The notes: generated by a model from the letters alone, not told the origin. A stretch of DNA of 64,000 nt from DASXAI01 sp963728985 (GCA_963728985.1 CAVSME010000007.1:62001-126000), one strand, 5' to 3'; shown: positions 7,771 to 18,079, counted from the first letter of the stretch. Translations and numbers: made by a program.

Positions 7771-8174
7771 CGACCCGGCACCACACCGTGGGTGGTGAGG
7801 AACTCGACCAGGCCGCCCACGACGGGCGGCCATGACGCCACGTCGGTCAGCGGCACCCACCGCACGGCAGCGGCGTCGTCGCCGGCCCGCAGCTCGCCGC
7901 CCGTCACCGTCACCTTGAAGTCGAGGATCACGAAGTGGTGGTCCTCGTCGATGCGCTCCACCCACCCGAGGAACGCCTCGCACGTCCCGCTGAGGCCGGT
8001 CTCCTCGGCCAGCTCCCGTTCCACCGCCTCGGCCAGCGTCTCCCCCGGCTCCACCCTCCCCCCGGGCACGCTCCACCAGCCGATGCCGGGACGCCGGCCC
8101 CGCTGTACGAGCAACAGCTGATCGCCGTCCACCACGACGGCACCGACGCAGACCTCGGCACGCGCCGCCGTCAC
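7767..8174 (-). CDS. NUDIX hydrolase
   Basis: 135 residues with a complete Nudix box (G-x5-E-x7-REUxEExGU): GGRVEPGE, then the VERELAEETGL helix. Just before it, WWSVPGG is the standard strand. It hydrolyses a nucleoside diphosphate linked to another moiety, with Mg bound by the box glutamates. The protein has no additional domain, similar to MutT/ADP-ribose-type housekeeping enzymes; substrate is not predictable. Its start overlaps the stop of the upstream GNAT gene by four bases, so the two are a translationally coupled pair. Confidence 0.9.
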   Translation of the reverse strand: MTAARAEVCVGAVVVDGDQLLLVQRGRRPGIGWWSVPGGRVEPGETLAEAVERELAEETGLSGTCEAFLGWVERIDEDHHFVILDFKVTVTGGELRAGDDAAAVRWVPLTDVASWPPVVGGLVEFLTTHGVVPGR

Positions 8175-8632
8175 GGGCGCAGCGACCGGTGCACGACGAT
8201 GGCACGGGCGGTGAGCCCAAAGCGCTCGAAGAAGTTCTTCGTGGCCCGATCACCAGGGAGGGCGACGGCGTCGATGCCGGTGGCGCCCCGGTCGTGGCAC
8301 CACTCGACCACGAGATCCATCATCGCCTCGCCGACGCCGACCTCGCGCCCGCCGGGATCGACGTAGAGGCCACCGAGCACGGCGAGCTCCTCCCCGTCGG
8401 GCAGGGCCTCCCCCACCGCGTGGGCGAAGCCGACCACGACCCCGTCGATGACGCCCACGACGACGATGGCATCCGGCGCCTCGAACAGACCGCTGTCGAA
8501 CGGCGGCAGCTCCCGCAGGAGTCGCAACGGCCCGCCCCGCTGGACGACGAGGCTGGCACGAGCCTCGGCGTCGAGCACCGCCAGGATCGCCTCGTCGGAC
8601 CGGTCGGCCCTGCGCGCGCCGACCTCGATCAT
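8171..8632 (-). CDS. GNAT-family acetyltransferase
   Basis: A 153-residue single-domain GNAT. Motif A is present as LYVDPGGREVGVGEAMM near residues 88-104, with the beta-bulge strand before it, followed by the motif-B region VALPGDRATKNFFERFG near 126-142, the usual substrate-side helix. It transfers an acetyl group from acetyl-CoA to an amine, but nothing shows which. It lies between a lipid-droplet-type hypothetical gene seven bases upstream and the NUDIX gene that overlaps it by four bases, so all three read as one operon. Confidence 0.85.
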   Translation of the reverse strand: MIEVGARRADRSDEAILAVLDAEARASLVVQRGGPLRLLRELPPFDSGLFEAPDAIVVVGVIDGVVVGFAHAVGEALPDGEELAVLGGLYVDPGGREVGVGEAMMDLVVEWCHDRGATGIDAVALPGDRATKNFFERFGLTARAIVVHRSLRP

Positions 8633-8639
8633 GCGGTCG

Positions 8640-9167
8640 TCACGGACCCTGCTGGAGGAGGGCGATCTTGCCCAGCACGGTGCGGCGGCCCCGATGGGCC
8701 TCCTCGTAGCGACGGACCGCCTCCAGCTCGATCGAGCTCAGGCCGTCGAGGCGAGGGACGACCTGGGACGCGGCCAGCGAGTCGTAGGACGGGATGGCCA
8801 GATCCTCTTCGGTGATCCCGCTGTCGTCGACGCCGCTGCGCGCCACCGGTGCGTGATCCGCCCATTCCTCGTCGTCGTCGAGCGGCGCCGGGTCAAGGTC
8901 CGGCTCGGCCTCGTCCGCGGCCGGCGCCGTGCCGTTGGCACGCAGGCCGGCCACGACCTTGGACGCGTGCTGGCGACCCTGCTGCACCGCGAACTGGCCC
9001 ACCATCCGGGCCAGCTGGACCCGGCTGTCGACGTGCTGGCGCCCGGTCTCGGCCAGCTTCGGCACGATCGTGTGCGACTCGGCCAGCAGACCGAGCGGGG
9101 CGAACACGAAGAGGTCGAGGACGTGACCGATCGGCCCGCGACCGTTGTCAGCGGTCTCGTCAGCCAT
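8640..9167 (-). CDS. Conserved actinobacterial protein with C-terminal 'IPSYDSLAASQVV' module
   Basis: 175 residues. An N-terminal hydrophobic amphipathic region (FVFAPLGLLAE) is followed by a helix, an acidic, Asp-rich linker, and a C-terminal conserved block (IPSYDSLAASQVVPRLDGLS, then ELEAVRRYEEAHRGRRTVLG). A block of this kind occurs at the end of several actinobacterial proteins, including ones annotated as lipid-droplet-associated. No enzymatic motif is visible. It starts ten bases after the DUF4193 gene ends and stops seven bases before the GNAT gene, which fits a shared transcript. Function unknown. Confidence 0.65.
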   Translation of the reverse strand: MADETADNGRGPIGHVLDLFVFAPLGLLAESHTIVPKLAETGRQHVDSRVQLARMVGQFAVQQGRQHASKVVAGLRANGTAPAADEAEPDLDPAPLDDDEEWADHAPVARSGVDDSGITEEDLAIPSYDSLAASQVVPRLDGLSSIELEAVRRYEEAHRGRRTVLGKIALLQQGP

Positions 9168-9176
9168 GCCCCATCC

Positions 9177-9659
9177 TCACACGCAGTCGCTGCACAACTG
9201 GCGGCGGGCGTCGGCCAGTTGGCTCGGGTGCTTCACGAGGAAGCAGGACTGGCAGACGAACTCACCAGGCCGCTTCGGCAGGATGCGGTCGACCGGATCA
9301 CCCCGGTCGTCGACCTCGACTTCCTCGTCGTCTTCGTCAGCTTCCTCCTCGGCGGCGACCAACCGGTCCTTGAGGATCGTGTCCAGATCGGCCTCGACGT
9401 CGTCGGGATCGACCAGGTCCTCGTCGTCGTCGTCTTCCTCAGTGGTCGGCCGGCGCACCTTCGTCGTGCCCTCGGCCCCCTCCTCGTCGCCTTCATCGCC
9501 CGCGTCGGCCGACTCGAGCTCGTCATCGGTCTCGAGCTCGACCAGCTCCTCGTCCTCTTCGAGCTCGTCCTCGTCGAGGTCGTCCGGTTCGATCTCTTCG
9601 TCTTCTTCGAGCTCCTCGTCGAACTCGACCGCTTCGTCTACGACGTCCTCGTCAGCCAT
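9177..9659 (-). CDS. DUF4193-like acidic protein with C-terminal zinc-ribbon cysteines
   Basis: 160 residues starting at MADEDVV. The first 115 residues are almost entirely Glu/Asp with short breaks, giving a very acidic protein. The last 25 residues contain two cysteine pairs, CQSC and CSDC, in the frame FVCQSCFLVKHPSQL. This acidic-plus-CxxC pattern is the actinobacterial DUF4193 family, normally about 100 residues, so this member has an unusually long acidic arm. An ORF extends 55 codons further upstream without family similarity, so the ATG at 9659 is chosen. A minus-strand TATCAT about 55 bases upstream is a weak -10 candidate. Function unknown. Confidence 0.78.
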   Translation of the reverse strand: MADEDVVDEAVEFDEELEEDEEIEPDDLDEDELEEDEELVELETDDELESADAGDEGDEEGAEGTTKVRRPTTEEDDDDEDLVDPDDVEADLDTILKDRLVAAEEEADEDDEEVEVDDRGDPVDRILPKRPGEFVCQSCFLVKHPSQLADARRQLCSDCV

Positions 9660-9756
9660 CCCACTGTCCCTCGCACGGCCGATCGGGGGGCGCCGCGCGG
9701 GCGGGGATGATACGGCGCCCAGAGGTCCCCTCGTCGGGTCGATACTGTGACACCCG

Positions 9757-10452
9757 TCACGAGAAGGCGGGACGGGCGGCCAGGATCTTGGCGGCGTAGG
9801 TTCGGCCGGTCGCGGTGATGCCATCGCGGGCGACCGAACCGGGTCCTTGGTAGTACGCGGCGAGGGCGCTACGGGTGTCTGGCATGGTGTCCAACAGGTA
9901 CCGCAGGAAGCGGGCGCTCAGACGTATGTTGTCGGCCACCCGGGTGGGATCGAGCCCGGGTTGGTGCAGCAACACGGCGGCCACCCACACCGCCGTCTCG
10001 GGCCGGAGCTGGCCGACGCCCAGCGCGCCGGTGGCCGACACGGCCGACTGCTTCCAGCCCGACTCGATGTACGCCGTGGCCATCAGGAGATCGGCCGGCA
10101 CCTTGGCCTCCTTGGCCGCCGCCACGAACAGTGGGAACACCAGCAGCCGATCGGGCTGGGCCATGAGGGCGGCGGGGAGGTGCTCGGGCAGACCGGCGGG
10201 CAACTGCACGGGCACGACCAGCACCCGGCCCGGGTGGACCACGCTGGTGATCCGCAGGCCGTTGGCCCGGGCCAGCGCGCCGGCGCTGATGCCGAAACGC
10301 CCGGCCACGGCCCAGAAGCTGTCGCCGGGTCGCAGCGTGTAGCGCACGCTGCGGGCGGGCGGGGTGTCAGGGGGCGCAGCAACGGCGGCGCCCGCCGGGA
10401 CGACAGTGGCCACGACGACGAGCGCGGCGGTCAGCATCCGGTGCCAGGGCAT
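9757..10452 (-). CDS. Secreted LysM / lytic transglycosylase-like protein
   Basis: 231 residues. The N terminus MPWHRMLTAALVVVATVVPAG is a signal peptide with a likely AxA cleavage site. A LysM domain (YTLRPGDSFWAVAGRFG) near 37-80 would bind peptidoglycan. A soluble-lytic-transglycosylase domain follows: LLMATAYIESGWKQSAVS contains the catalytic Glu, then GALGVGQL and LRYLLDTMPDTRSALAAYYQG. It should cleave the glycan strands outside the membrane during wall turnover. An upstream in-frame ATG at 10491 gives a poor signal peptide, so 10452 is chosen. A small GTGAC/GTCAC hairpin lies at 9747-9760, across its stop codon. Confidence 0.85.
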   Translation of the reverse strand: MPWHRMLTAALVVVATVVPAGAAVAAPPDTPPARSVRYTLRPGDSFWAVAGRFGISAGALARANGLRITSVVHPGRVLVVPVQLPAGLPEHLPAALMAQPDRLLVFPLFVAAAKEAKVPADLLMATAYIESGWKQSAVSATGALGVGQLRPETAVWVAAVLLHQPGLDPTRVADNIRLSARFLRYLLDTMPDTRSALAAYYQGPGSVARDGITATGRTYAAKILAARPAFS

Positions 10453-10503
10453 GGTCGACCTCCTCGCCCCGACCCCGCCCGGCGTGTGCACTCAACGTAG
10501 ACC

Positions 10504-10519
10504 CTCACCTGACGGTGAG
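10504..10519. terminator. Short hairpin downstream of the ThyX-like gene
   Basis: A six-base stem, CTCACC and GGTGAG, with a TGAC loop, 32 bases after the stop of the minus-strand ThyX-like gene and upstream of the LysM gene. No T-run follows, so intrinsic termination is only a suggestion. Confidence 0.4.
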
Positions 10520-10550
10520 AGAAGGCGGAGCCTGCATCTCTACCCGAGAT

Positions 10551-12146
<1,596 letters not shown>

Positions 12147-12157
12147 GGGCGAGGATG

Positions 12158-13375
12158 CTACGAGGGTGCCGGTGCGGCGTCGGGGACCCCGGTGGGGTCG
12201 ATGCGGGCGAACTCCTCCCGCGCCGCGCTCAGCACGGCGGCGTCGGTCCAGAGGTCGACCATCGTCATGGCCAGGGCCTTGGCCCCGTCGATGACCGCCC
12301 GGTCGCCCTCCTCGCCACCGGCGTACTGCGTGAACTCGGGGCTGTGGATCGATACGCCGAGCGGCGCCACCTGCACCATGGGGTGGATCGACGGCACGAG
12401 GTAGCTGACGTTGCCCATGTCGGTCGAGCCCACCACGTGGTGACCGAGGGCGGGATCGGCCATCGAGCGGCCGATGCGCGCCGCGTTGGCGCCGAAGGCC
12501 CGCTGCATCGAGGTGTTGTCGCGCACCTCGGCGTAAGGGAACTCGTTCCAGTCGTGGGTCATGGTGCACCCGGCAGCGGCGGCGCCCGCCTCGAGGCACG
12601 TCAGCACCCGTGCCTTCAGCGTCTCGAGCGACGCCATCGTGGGCGAGCGCACGTACCAGTGGGCCGCGGTCTCGCGGGGCACGATGTTGGGCCGCTCGCC
12701 GGCCTTGGTGAAGATGCCGTGGATGCGCTCGCGCGGCTCGATGTGCTGGCGCAGCGCGGCCACGTTCACGTAGCCGAGCACGGCGGCGTCGAGGGCGTTG
12801 CGGCCCTCCCACGGGAAGGCGGCGGCGTGGGCCGACTTGCCCTCGTACCGAACCAGCAGCTGCTGGATGGCGATCGTCGACATGGCCAGGAGGTCGGCGT
12901 CGGCCGGATGGATCATGAGGGCGGCATCGACGTCGGTGAAGGCGCCGCGACGAGCCATCACGATCTTGCCGCCCCCGCCCTCCTCGGCCGGGGTGCCGAA
13001 CACGGCGAGGCGGCCACCGGCGGCGTCGACCACGGCCGCCGCCGCCAGCGCGGCACCGAGGCCGGCGGTGGCGATCACGTTGTGGCCGCAGGCATGGCCG
13101 ATGTCGGGCAGCGCGTCGTACTCGCACATCACGGCGACGCGCGGGCCGTCACCGCCGCCGGCCGACGCCTGGAACGCGGTGGGGACGCCGAAGGCGGCGC
13201 GCTCGGTGTCGAGGCCGCCGTCCGCCAGGATCGACGTCAGCAGATCGTGGGCGTGGTGCTCCTCGAAGCCGAGCTCGGGATCGGCGTGGATGCGGTGCGA
13301 GGCGTCGAGCAGCATGTCGGCCCGGCGGTCCACCTCGTCGCACACCTGCTGCTTGAGCGCATCCCGATCGACCAT
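12158..13375 (-). CDS. M20-family amidohydrolase (AbgB / aminoacylase-like)
   Basis: 405 residues. Metal ligands lie in GHACGHN near residue 99 and in the EEGG loop near 131, and the dimerisation domain contains the AHAAAFPWEGRNALDA segment. C-terminal GSTDMGNVSYLVP near 313 is the final conserved block of the p-aminobenzoyl-glutamate hydrolase/aminoacylase subgroup. It should cleave an N-acyl or N-aryl amide in the cytoplasm, with di-metal chemistry. Start and length agree with the family. Its neighbours do not indicate the substrate. Confidence 0.87.
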   Translation of the reverse strand: MVDRDALKQQVCDEVDRRADMLLDASHRIHADPELGFEEHHAHDLLTSILADGGLDTERAAFGVPTAFQASAGGGDGPRVAVMCEYDALPDIGHACGHNVIATAGLGAALAAAAVVDAAGGRLAVFGTPAEEGGGGKIVMARRGAFTDVDAALMIHPADADLLAMSTIAIQQLLVRYEGKSAHAAAFPWEGRNALDAAVLGYVNVAALRQHIEPRERIHGIFTKAGERPNIVPRETAAHWYVRSPTMASLETLKARVLTCLEAGAAAAGCTMTHDWNEFPYAEVRDNTSMQRAFGANAARIGRSMADPALGHHVVGSTDMGNVSYLVPSIHPMVQVAPLGVSIHSPEFTQYAGGEEGDRAVIDGAKALAMTMVDLWTDAAVLSAAREEFARIDPTGVPDAAPAPS

Positions 13376-13384
13376 GGAGGGACG

Positions 13385-14008
13385 TTAGACGACGACCATG
13401 AACGCGTCCGGCTCGACCCGCAGGCTCAGGTTGTGCACCTCCCCCACATCCACGCCATCGAGCCAGACCCGCAGCGGCGGGTCGAGCGTCTCCTGCTGGG
13501 CCCGCACCCGGCGCACGGTGATCTCGGGATGGGGCACGTGCGTGCCGGTGCGCAACCGCCGGCGCGCCTTCAGGCGATCGACGAGACCGAGCGACGTTGC
13601 CACGTCGATTAACTCGATGGCGCCGTCGTTCGGGTGGCCGCGCGGCGCCACGTCGAAGTCGCCCCAGAACTGCGCGTTCATGGCCGCCACGATCCGGCCC
13701 CGCCACCACGACCGGCGGGCGACGAGGTGGGCCACGAACCAGTGCTGGCGCCCGTCGAGCAGCACGGAGCCGAGGTCGCACGGCAGGGCCATGGCGTCGG
13801 GACCGCGGCCGTGGTCGGCGTCAACGCCGGCCCCGATGGTGCGCCACAGGTCGCCGCCCAGCAGCAGGAGTGGCGGGATGGCCTCGTTGGCCCGGCGCGC
13901 CCGCTCGGCCACCTCGCGCGCCTCGGCGTCGGTGCGGGCCTCGACCGGCGGCGGCAGCGCCAGCTCGCGCGCCGGCCTCCCCCACGCCTCGCCCTTCTCG
14001 ATCGTCAT
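13385..14008 (-). CDS. Diacylglycerol-kinase C-terminal-domain-like protein lacking the catalytic domain
   Basis: 207 residues. The latter part matches the YegS/DgkB-type C-terminal domain: MNAQFWGDFDVAPRGHPNDG resembles the NGRxxGGGxxxAPxAxxxDG block, followed by a TGTHVPHPEI strand and a PLRVWLDGVDVG block resembling the PxxVxxDGE end of lipid kinases. The N-terminal nucleotide-binding half with the GGDGT motif is absent, and no other ORF supplies it. It starts with a 40-residue helical, Arg/Glu-rich segment. It could be a regulatory homologue that binds lipid or sugar without kinase activity, which is inference. It ends nine bases before the M20 gene starts. Confidence 0.6.
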   Translation of the reverse strand: MTIEKGEAWGRPARELALPPPVEARTDAEAREVAERARRANEAIPPLLLLGGDLWRTIGAGVDADHGRGPDAMALPCDLGSVLLDGRQHWFVAHLVARRSWWRGRIVAAMNAQFWGDFDVAPRGHPNDGAIELIDVATSLGLVDRLKARRRLRTGTHVPHPEITVRRVRAQQETLDPPLRVWLDGVDVGEVHNLSLRVEPDAFMVVV

Positions 14009-14039
14009 GGCTCAGCTCCTGCGGCCCAGTAGGGCCGCT

Positions 14040-14114
14040 GCCGCCGCAGTGCGGCGGCGGGCAGGTGGTGGGGTTGACCGTGCACAGCGAGACCGAGGCG
14101 AAGCCGAGGCATCA
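14040..14114. repeat. GC-hairpin plus 'CAGCGAG...GGCATCA' tail repeat, copy A
   Basis: A 19-base palindrome (GCCGCCGCA/TGCGGCGGC around one base) leads into TGCACAGCGAG and CCGAGGCATCA, the tail shared with copies at 31091, 36126, 42587 and 54778-55015. The final TCA is the TGA stop of the minus-strand helY gene, so the repeat begins inside the stop codon. A smaller hairpin (GCGGCCC/GGGCCGC) lies at 14021-14038. A role as a 3'-end element is inferred from position. Confidence 0.7.
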
Positions 14115-15851
14115 GAGGGCGACGGAGGCCGCCACCACACCGCGGAACAGGCGCTCGTGGCCGTCGGCCGCCGCCTGCCGGGTCTCTGGCGATGGCGCCA
14201 CGTCGGCGAGCTGGCGCAGGAGGTCGATGAGTTGCTTGACGTTGCGCACGAAGTCGCCGCCCGACAGCTCCTCGTCTTCCACCACCTCGGCGAAGCCTTC
14301 GCCGGCGGCCCACGCGTAGGCCACCGCCAGGAAGGTCGGATCGGGCAGCCGCGTGAGCGTCAGGCCCGCCTCCTCCTCCACCTCGTTCAGCTCCTTGGCC
14401 AGTGACTCGATGGCCAGCCACCGCTTGCGCACCTTGGCCGACGGGAACCACGGCGCCGGCGGCGGCTCGGCCGAGCGGTGCTCGTAGATGAACACCGACA
14501 CCAGGGCGGCGAGCGAGGCCGGCTCCAGGTCGTCGAGAAGCCCGAGGCGCAGGCTCTCCACGACGAGGAGGTCGCACTCGTGGAAGAGGCGGGCCAGCCG
14601 CTCGCCCCACTCGGTCAGCTGCCAACCGTCCAGCTCGCCGCCGGCCTCGAGGATGCGCAGCACCCGGTCGAAGCGCCGGCCCAGGCTCTCGCTGCGCCCC
14701 TTCACCTTGGTGCGGAGATCGTCGACCTCACGGCCGACGCGCTCGGCCTGGGCGGCGGCCCGCAGGCGGTCGGCGAGATCGGGGTCGGCGGTGACCGGAT
14801 GCGCCGCCGTGTCGCGGCCCCCCGGCGACCGGCCGTCGGGCGCCGGCTCCCGCGGCGACAGCTTGGCTCGATCGAGGGCGCGGGCCACCTCGCGCTGGAA
14901 GCTCTGGCGGTTGGGGGCGAACGGCGTGGGCAGCTCGATGCGACCGACGACGCGGGGCGGCTCGTCGAAGTCCTGCACCGACAGTGGGAGCTGGACGCGA
15001 CTGCGGGTGATGCCCCGGACGCGCGGGCCGGAGCTCTTGCGCTGCGCGCTGGTCAGCACGGCCACCGGCCCGGCGTGGCGGCCCTTGTCGAGCAGCACCA
15101 CGTCCCCCGGCCGGAGGCGGGCCAGCGCCGCCTCGACCCGCGTGGTGGCGCCGTCGCCGGTCGGGTGATCGGCGCGGGCGGCGGTGCGGTCGGCCGCCAT
15201 GAGCCGGCGGTACTCGTCGATATCGCCGTAGGGGCTCGTGGCCGCCTCGCGGAGGTCGGCCAGCACGGCCTGACGGCGTTCGAGGCGGGCCTCCACCCGC
15301 ACCACCTCCCGGTCGGCCTGGTACTGCGCGAACGACAGGTTGAGCAGGTGGTGGGCCTCTTCCGCCGAGTACGAGCGCACGAGGTTGGCCGCCATGTTGT
15401 AGGTGGGCCGGAACGCCGAGCGCAGCACGAACGAGCGGGACGTGGCCAGGGCGGCGACCTGGTCGAAGGGCACGAACGGGCTCCACAGCACCACGGCGTC
15501 ACCCACCACATCGATGCCCCGGCGCCCGGCCCGGCCGGTGAGCTGCGTGTACTCGCCGGGCGTGAGGAAGGTGTGGTGCTCACCGGAGAACTTGCTCAGC
15601 TTCTCGATGACCACCGAGCGGGCCGGCATGTTGATGCCGACGGCGAGGGTCTCGGTGGCGAAGACCGCCTTCACGAGGCCGGCGGTGAAGCACGCCTCCA
15701 CCACCTCCTTGAACGGCGGCACCATGCCGGCGTGGTGGGCGGCGACGCCCGCTTCGAGGCCGGCCAGGAACCGGCCGTAGCCCAGCACGGCGAGGTCGCG
15801 GTCGTCGATCCCCCCGAGGCGGCGGTCGACGATCTCGCGGATCTCGGTCGC
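14112..15851 (-). CDS. helY: HelY/Ski2-like DEAD-box helicase, C-terminal part (frameshifted)
   Basis: This is the distal 580 codons of a helicase interrupted near 15849-15853. It carries helicase motifs IV-VI in order: VAAHHAGMVPPFKE, ATETLAVGINMPAR and TQLTGRAGRRG, then the long helical Ski2-like C-terminal region. The upstream frame supplies motifs I-III. Joining them requires insertion of one CG pair (or loss of one base) in a CGCG tract; the corrected join reads DERATEIREIVDRR, matching the family. Actinobacterial HelY is an RNA helicase of the Ski2/Mtr4 superfamily, usually over 850 residues. It lies downstream of tatC, as in Mycobacterium. Confidence 0.85.
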   Translation of the reverse strand, partial: ATEIREIVDRRLGGIDDRDLAVLGYGRFLAGLEAGVAAHHAGMVPPFKEVVEACFTAGLVKAVFATETLAVGINMPARSVVIEKLSKFSGEHHTFLTPGEYTQLTGRAGRRGIDVVGDAVVLWSPFVPFDQVAALATSRSFVLRSAFRPTYNMAANLVRSYSAEEAHHLLNLSFAQYQADREVVRVEARLERRQAVLADLREAATSPYGDIDEYRRLMAADRTAARADHPTGDGATTRVEAALARLRPGDVVLLDKGRHAGPVAVLTSAQRKSSGPRVRGITRSRVQLPLSVQDFDEPPRVVGRIELPTPFAPNRQSFQREVARALDRAKLSPREPAPDGRSPGGRDTAAHPVTADPDLADRLRAAAQAERVGREVDDLRTKVKGRSESLGRRFDRVLRILEAGGELDGWQLTEWGERLARLFHECDLLVVESLRLGLLDDLEPASLAALVSVFIYEHRSAEPPPAPWFPSAKVRKRWLAIESLAKELNEVEEEAGLTLTRLPDPTFLAVAYAWAAGEGFAEVVEDEELSGGDFVRNVKQLIDLLRQLADVAPSPETRQAAADGHERLFRGVVAASVAL

Positions 15852-16734
15852 GCTCGTCCCCGGTGGTCAGGCGCACGCCGGCATCGAGCACCGACTTGGC
15901 GGCGTCGTCGCAGGCGGCGCGGCTGAAGATGAAGTAGATGGCCGGCAGCATCCGGGCGTCGTCGAGGGTCTCGATGACCTCCACCCGCCGCGGGGTGTAG
16001 AGCCGGCGCCGGCCCCGCTGGCGGCCGTTGCCCCGCCAGCCCCGCACCGCTTCGCCGTCGAGCCGGCTGGCCTCGGGGTTGGGCCGGCCGTCGACCAGGG
16101 TGGGCAGCAGGTGCAGGCGTTCGGCGGACCGGTCGCCCACGAGGTAGAGGTTCTCCAGGCGCACCGGCCGCTTCTGCTCGACGATGGCCGCCGTCGGCCC
16201 CCGGACCGTCGTCATCCAGTCAGCCAGCTCGTCGGCGTTCGACACCGTGGCCGACAGGCACACCAGCCGCACCCGGTGGGGCAGGTGCACGATGACCTCT
16301 TCCCAGACCGGCCCCCGGTACGTGTCCTGCAGGAAGTGGACCTCGTCGAGCACCACCACGCCGAGGTGGCGCAGCGCGCTCGAGCGGCCGTAGATCATGT
16401 TGCGCAAGACCTCGGTGGTCATCACCACGACGGGCGCGTCGCCGTTGATGGCGTTGTCCCCGGTGAGGAGGCCCACGGCATCGGCACCGTGGATGCGGGT
16501 CAGGTCGAGGAACTTCTGGTTCGACAGGGCCTTGATCGGGGCCGTGTAGAAGGCCCGCTGGCCCTCGGCCAGCGCCCGGGCGATGGCGTACTCCGCCACC
16601 ACCGTCTTGCCCGAGCCCGTGGGCGCCGCCACGAGCACCGACTGGCCGGCGTCGAGGGCATCCATGGCCTGGAGCTGGAAGGCGTCGAGGGGGAACTCGT
16701 AGCGGGCCAGCAGGTCCTCGCGACTGGCGCCCAC
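15850..16734 (-). CDS. helY: HelY/Ski2-like DEAD-box helicase, N-terminal part (frameshifted)
   Basis: The proximal 295 codons of the same helicase. Walker A is AAPTGSGKT near residues 30-38, the PIKALSNQKF motif Ia follows, then DEVHFLQD (motif II, DEVH box) and LSATVSNADE (motif III). The frame then runs into an arginine-rich nonsense stretch after VRLTTGDER, which marks the shift. The start is a GTG at 16734 followed by GASREDLLARYEF, nine bases after the tatC stop. The reading frame runs on to a stop at 15580 if left uncorrected. A sequencing or assembly error is more likely than a real break, because the protein is otherwise intact. Confidence 0.85.
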
Positions 16735-16742
16735 GGACCTAT

Positions 16743-17540
16743 TTAACCTGGGTGGGCCGCCAGGTCCTTGCGTCTGTTCCTGGTGAGGAACCACCCGATC
16801 ACGATCGAGCACTCGTAGAACACGTACATCGGCACGGAAAGTGCCGCCAGGCTGTACGGGTCGCCGCTCGGGGTGATGACGGCCGCCGTGACCACCACGA
16901 TGACGATGGCCTGGCGGCGCCAGTGCGAGAGCTGCTTCGGCGTGACCACGTTGACGATCTGCAGGAACACCAGCAGGACCGGGAACAGGAAGCCCACCCC
17001 GAAGGCCAGCATCATGATGCTGAGCAGGCTCACGTACTTGTTCGGGGTGAACGCCGCCGTCACCGGCCCCGAGTAGCCGATGAGGAACTCGATGGCGTAG
17101 GGCATCGTGAAGTAGGCGATGAAGGCGCCGAAGAGGAACAGCGCCACCGACGACACGATGAACGGGATGGCGTACCTCTTCTCGTTGCGGTGCAGGCCCG
17201 GGGTGATGAACCGCCAGACCTGCCACAGCACGATGGGCAGCGCCGCCACGAGGCCGCCGTAGCCGGAGACCTTGATGCGGGTGGAGAACCCGTCGAGCGG
17301 CCCGGTGATGAGGAACTTCTCCTGGCAGCCGAACTCGGGATGGGCCTTGCAGACGTCGAAGTAGGGCCGGGCGAGGAAGGTCAGGATCGGGTCGTAGAAC
17401 AGGAACATGATCAACGCCCCGAGCGTGATGGCGAGGAGCGACTTGATGATGCGGGAGCGCAGCTCGCCGAGGTGCTCGACGAGCGTCATCCGGTCGTCGG
17501 GGCCGCTCAGCTTGGTGCGCGAGGCGCGCTTGAGCTTCAC
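16743..17540 (-). CDS. tatC: Sec-independent protein translocase TatC
   Basis: 265 residues with six hydrophobic spans. The N-terminal cytoplasmic stretch contains the DDRMTLVEHLGELRSRI signature, where the Glu of HLGELR helps bind twin-arginine signals. It is the receptor subunit of the Tat translocase in the plasma membrane. The GTG start overlaps the stop of the upstream tatA/B gene by four bases (GTGA), so the two are translationally coupled. A helY helicase follows nine bases downstream, the same gene order as in Mycobacterium. Confidence 0.95.
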   Translation of the reverse strand: MKLKRASRTKLSGPDDRMTLVEHLGELRSRIIKSLLAITLGALIMFLFYDPILTFLARPYFDVCKAHPEFGCQEKFLITGPLDGFSTRIKVSGYGGLVAALPIVLWQVWRFITPGLHRNEKRYAIPFIVSSVALFLFGAFIAYFTMPYAIEFLIGYSGPVTAAFTPNKYVSLLSIMMLAFGVGFLFPVLLVFLQIVNVVTPKQLSHWRRQAIVIVVVTAAVITPSGDPYSLAALSVPMYVFYECSIVIGWFLTRNRRKDLAAHPG

Positions 17541-18034
17541 GTGCGCTCGTTCTCGGGCACCGGCGCCGCCTCGTCGTGGTGGACGGCATTGCCGTTGGCC
17601 GGCGGTGACGGCTCGACCGGCGACGCCGCCAGCTCGTCGATCGTCTCGATGACGGGTGGTTCGGCGACGAGCTCGGGCTCAGGCTCGGGCGGCGGAGGCT
17701 CGGCCTCGGCGCCGGTCCCGTCGGAGGCGCCCGGGCTGCCGTTGCTCTCGGCGGTGAGGCGGGTACCGGCGGGCGGATCGGCGGGATTGCCTGATGCCGG
17801 CTCGTCGGAGTCGCTCAGGAACCCGCCCTTCATCGTGTTCATCGTGTCCCGGACTTCCCGCATCGGCTCGTCGAGGGCGTCGCGGATCTCGGACTGGAAG
17901 CCCTGGCTCATGCGCCGCAGCTCGCCGTAGACGCGGCCCACCTTGCGGATGGCATCCGGGAGCTTGTCGGGCCCCAGCACGATGAGGGCTACGAGCAGGA
18001 TGATCACCAGCTCGCCACCCGTCACGTTGAACAC
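17537..18034 (-). CDS. Twin-arginine translocase TatA/TatB-family protein
   Basis: 165 residues. It starts with a short periplasmic segment and one transmembrane helix (ELVIILLVALIVLGPDKLPD), followed by an amphipathic helix (GRVYGELRRMSQGFQSEI) and a long Pro/Glu-rich acidic tail of about 90 residues. The conserved LGPxKLP turn is present. The glutamate in the helix (GELVI) and the length fit TatB better than TatA, but only one such gene is in the window, so it may act as TatA, TatB or both. It forms the translocation pore with TatC. The start is a GTG (VFNVTGGEL). Confidence 0.9.
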   Translation of the reverse strand: MFNVTGGELVIILLVALIVLGPDKLPDAIRKVGRVYGELRRMSQGFQSEIRDALDEPMREVRDTMNTMKGGFLSDSDEPASGNPADPPAGTRLTAESNGSPGASDGTGAEAEPPPPEPEPELVAEPPVIETIDELAASPVEPSPPANGNAVHHDEAAPVPENERT

Positions 18035-18079
18035 AGCGCGGAGTCTACGTAGACGTCCATCGACCGAGATGGCAGAGCC

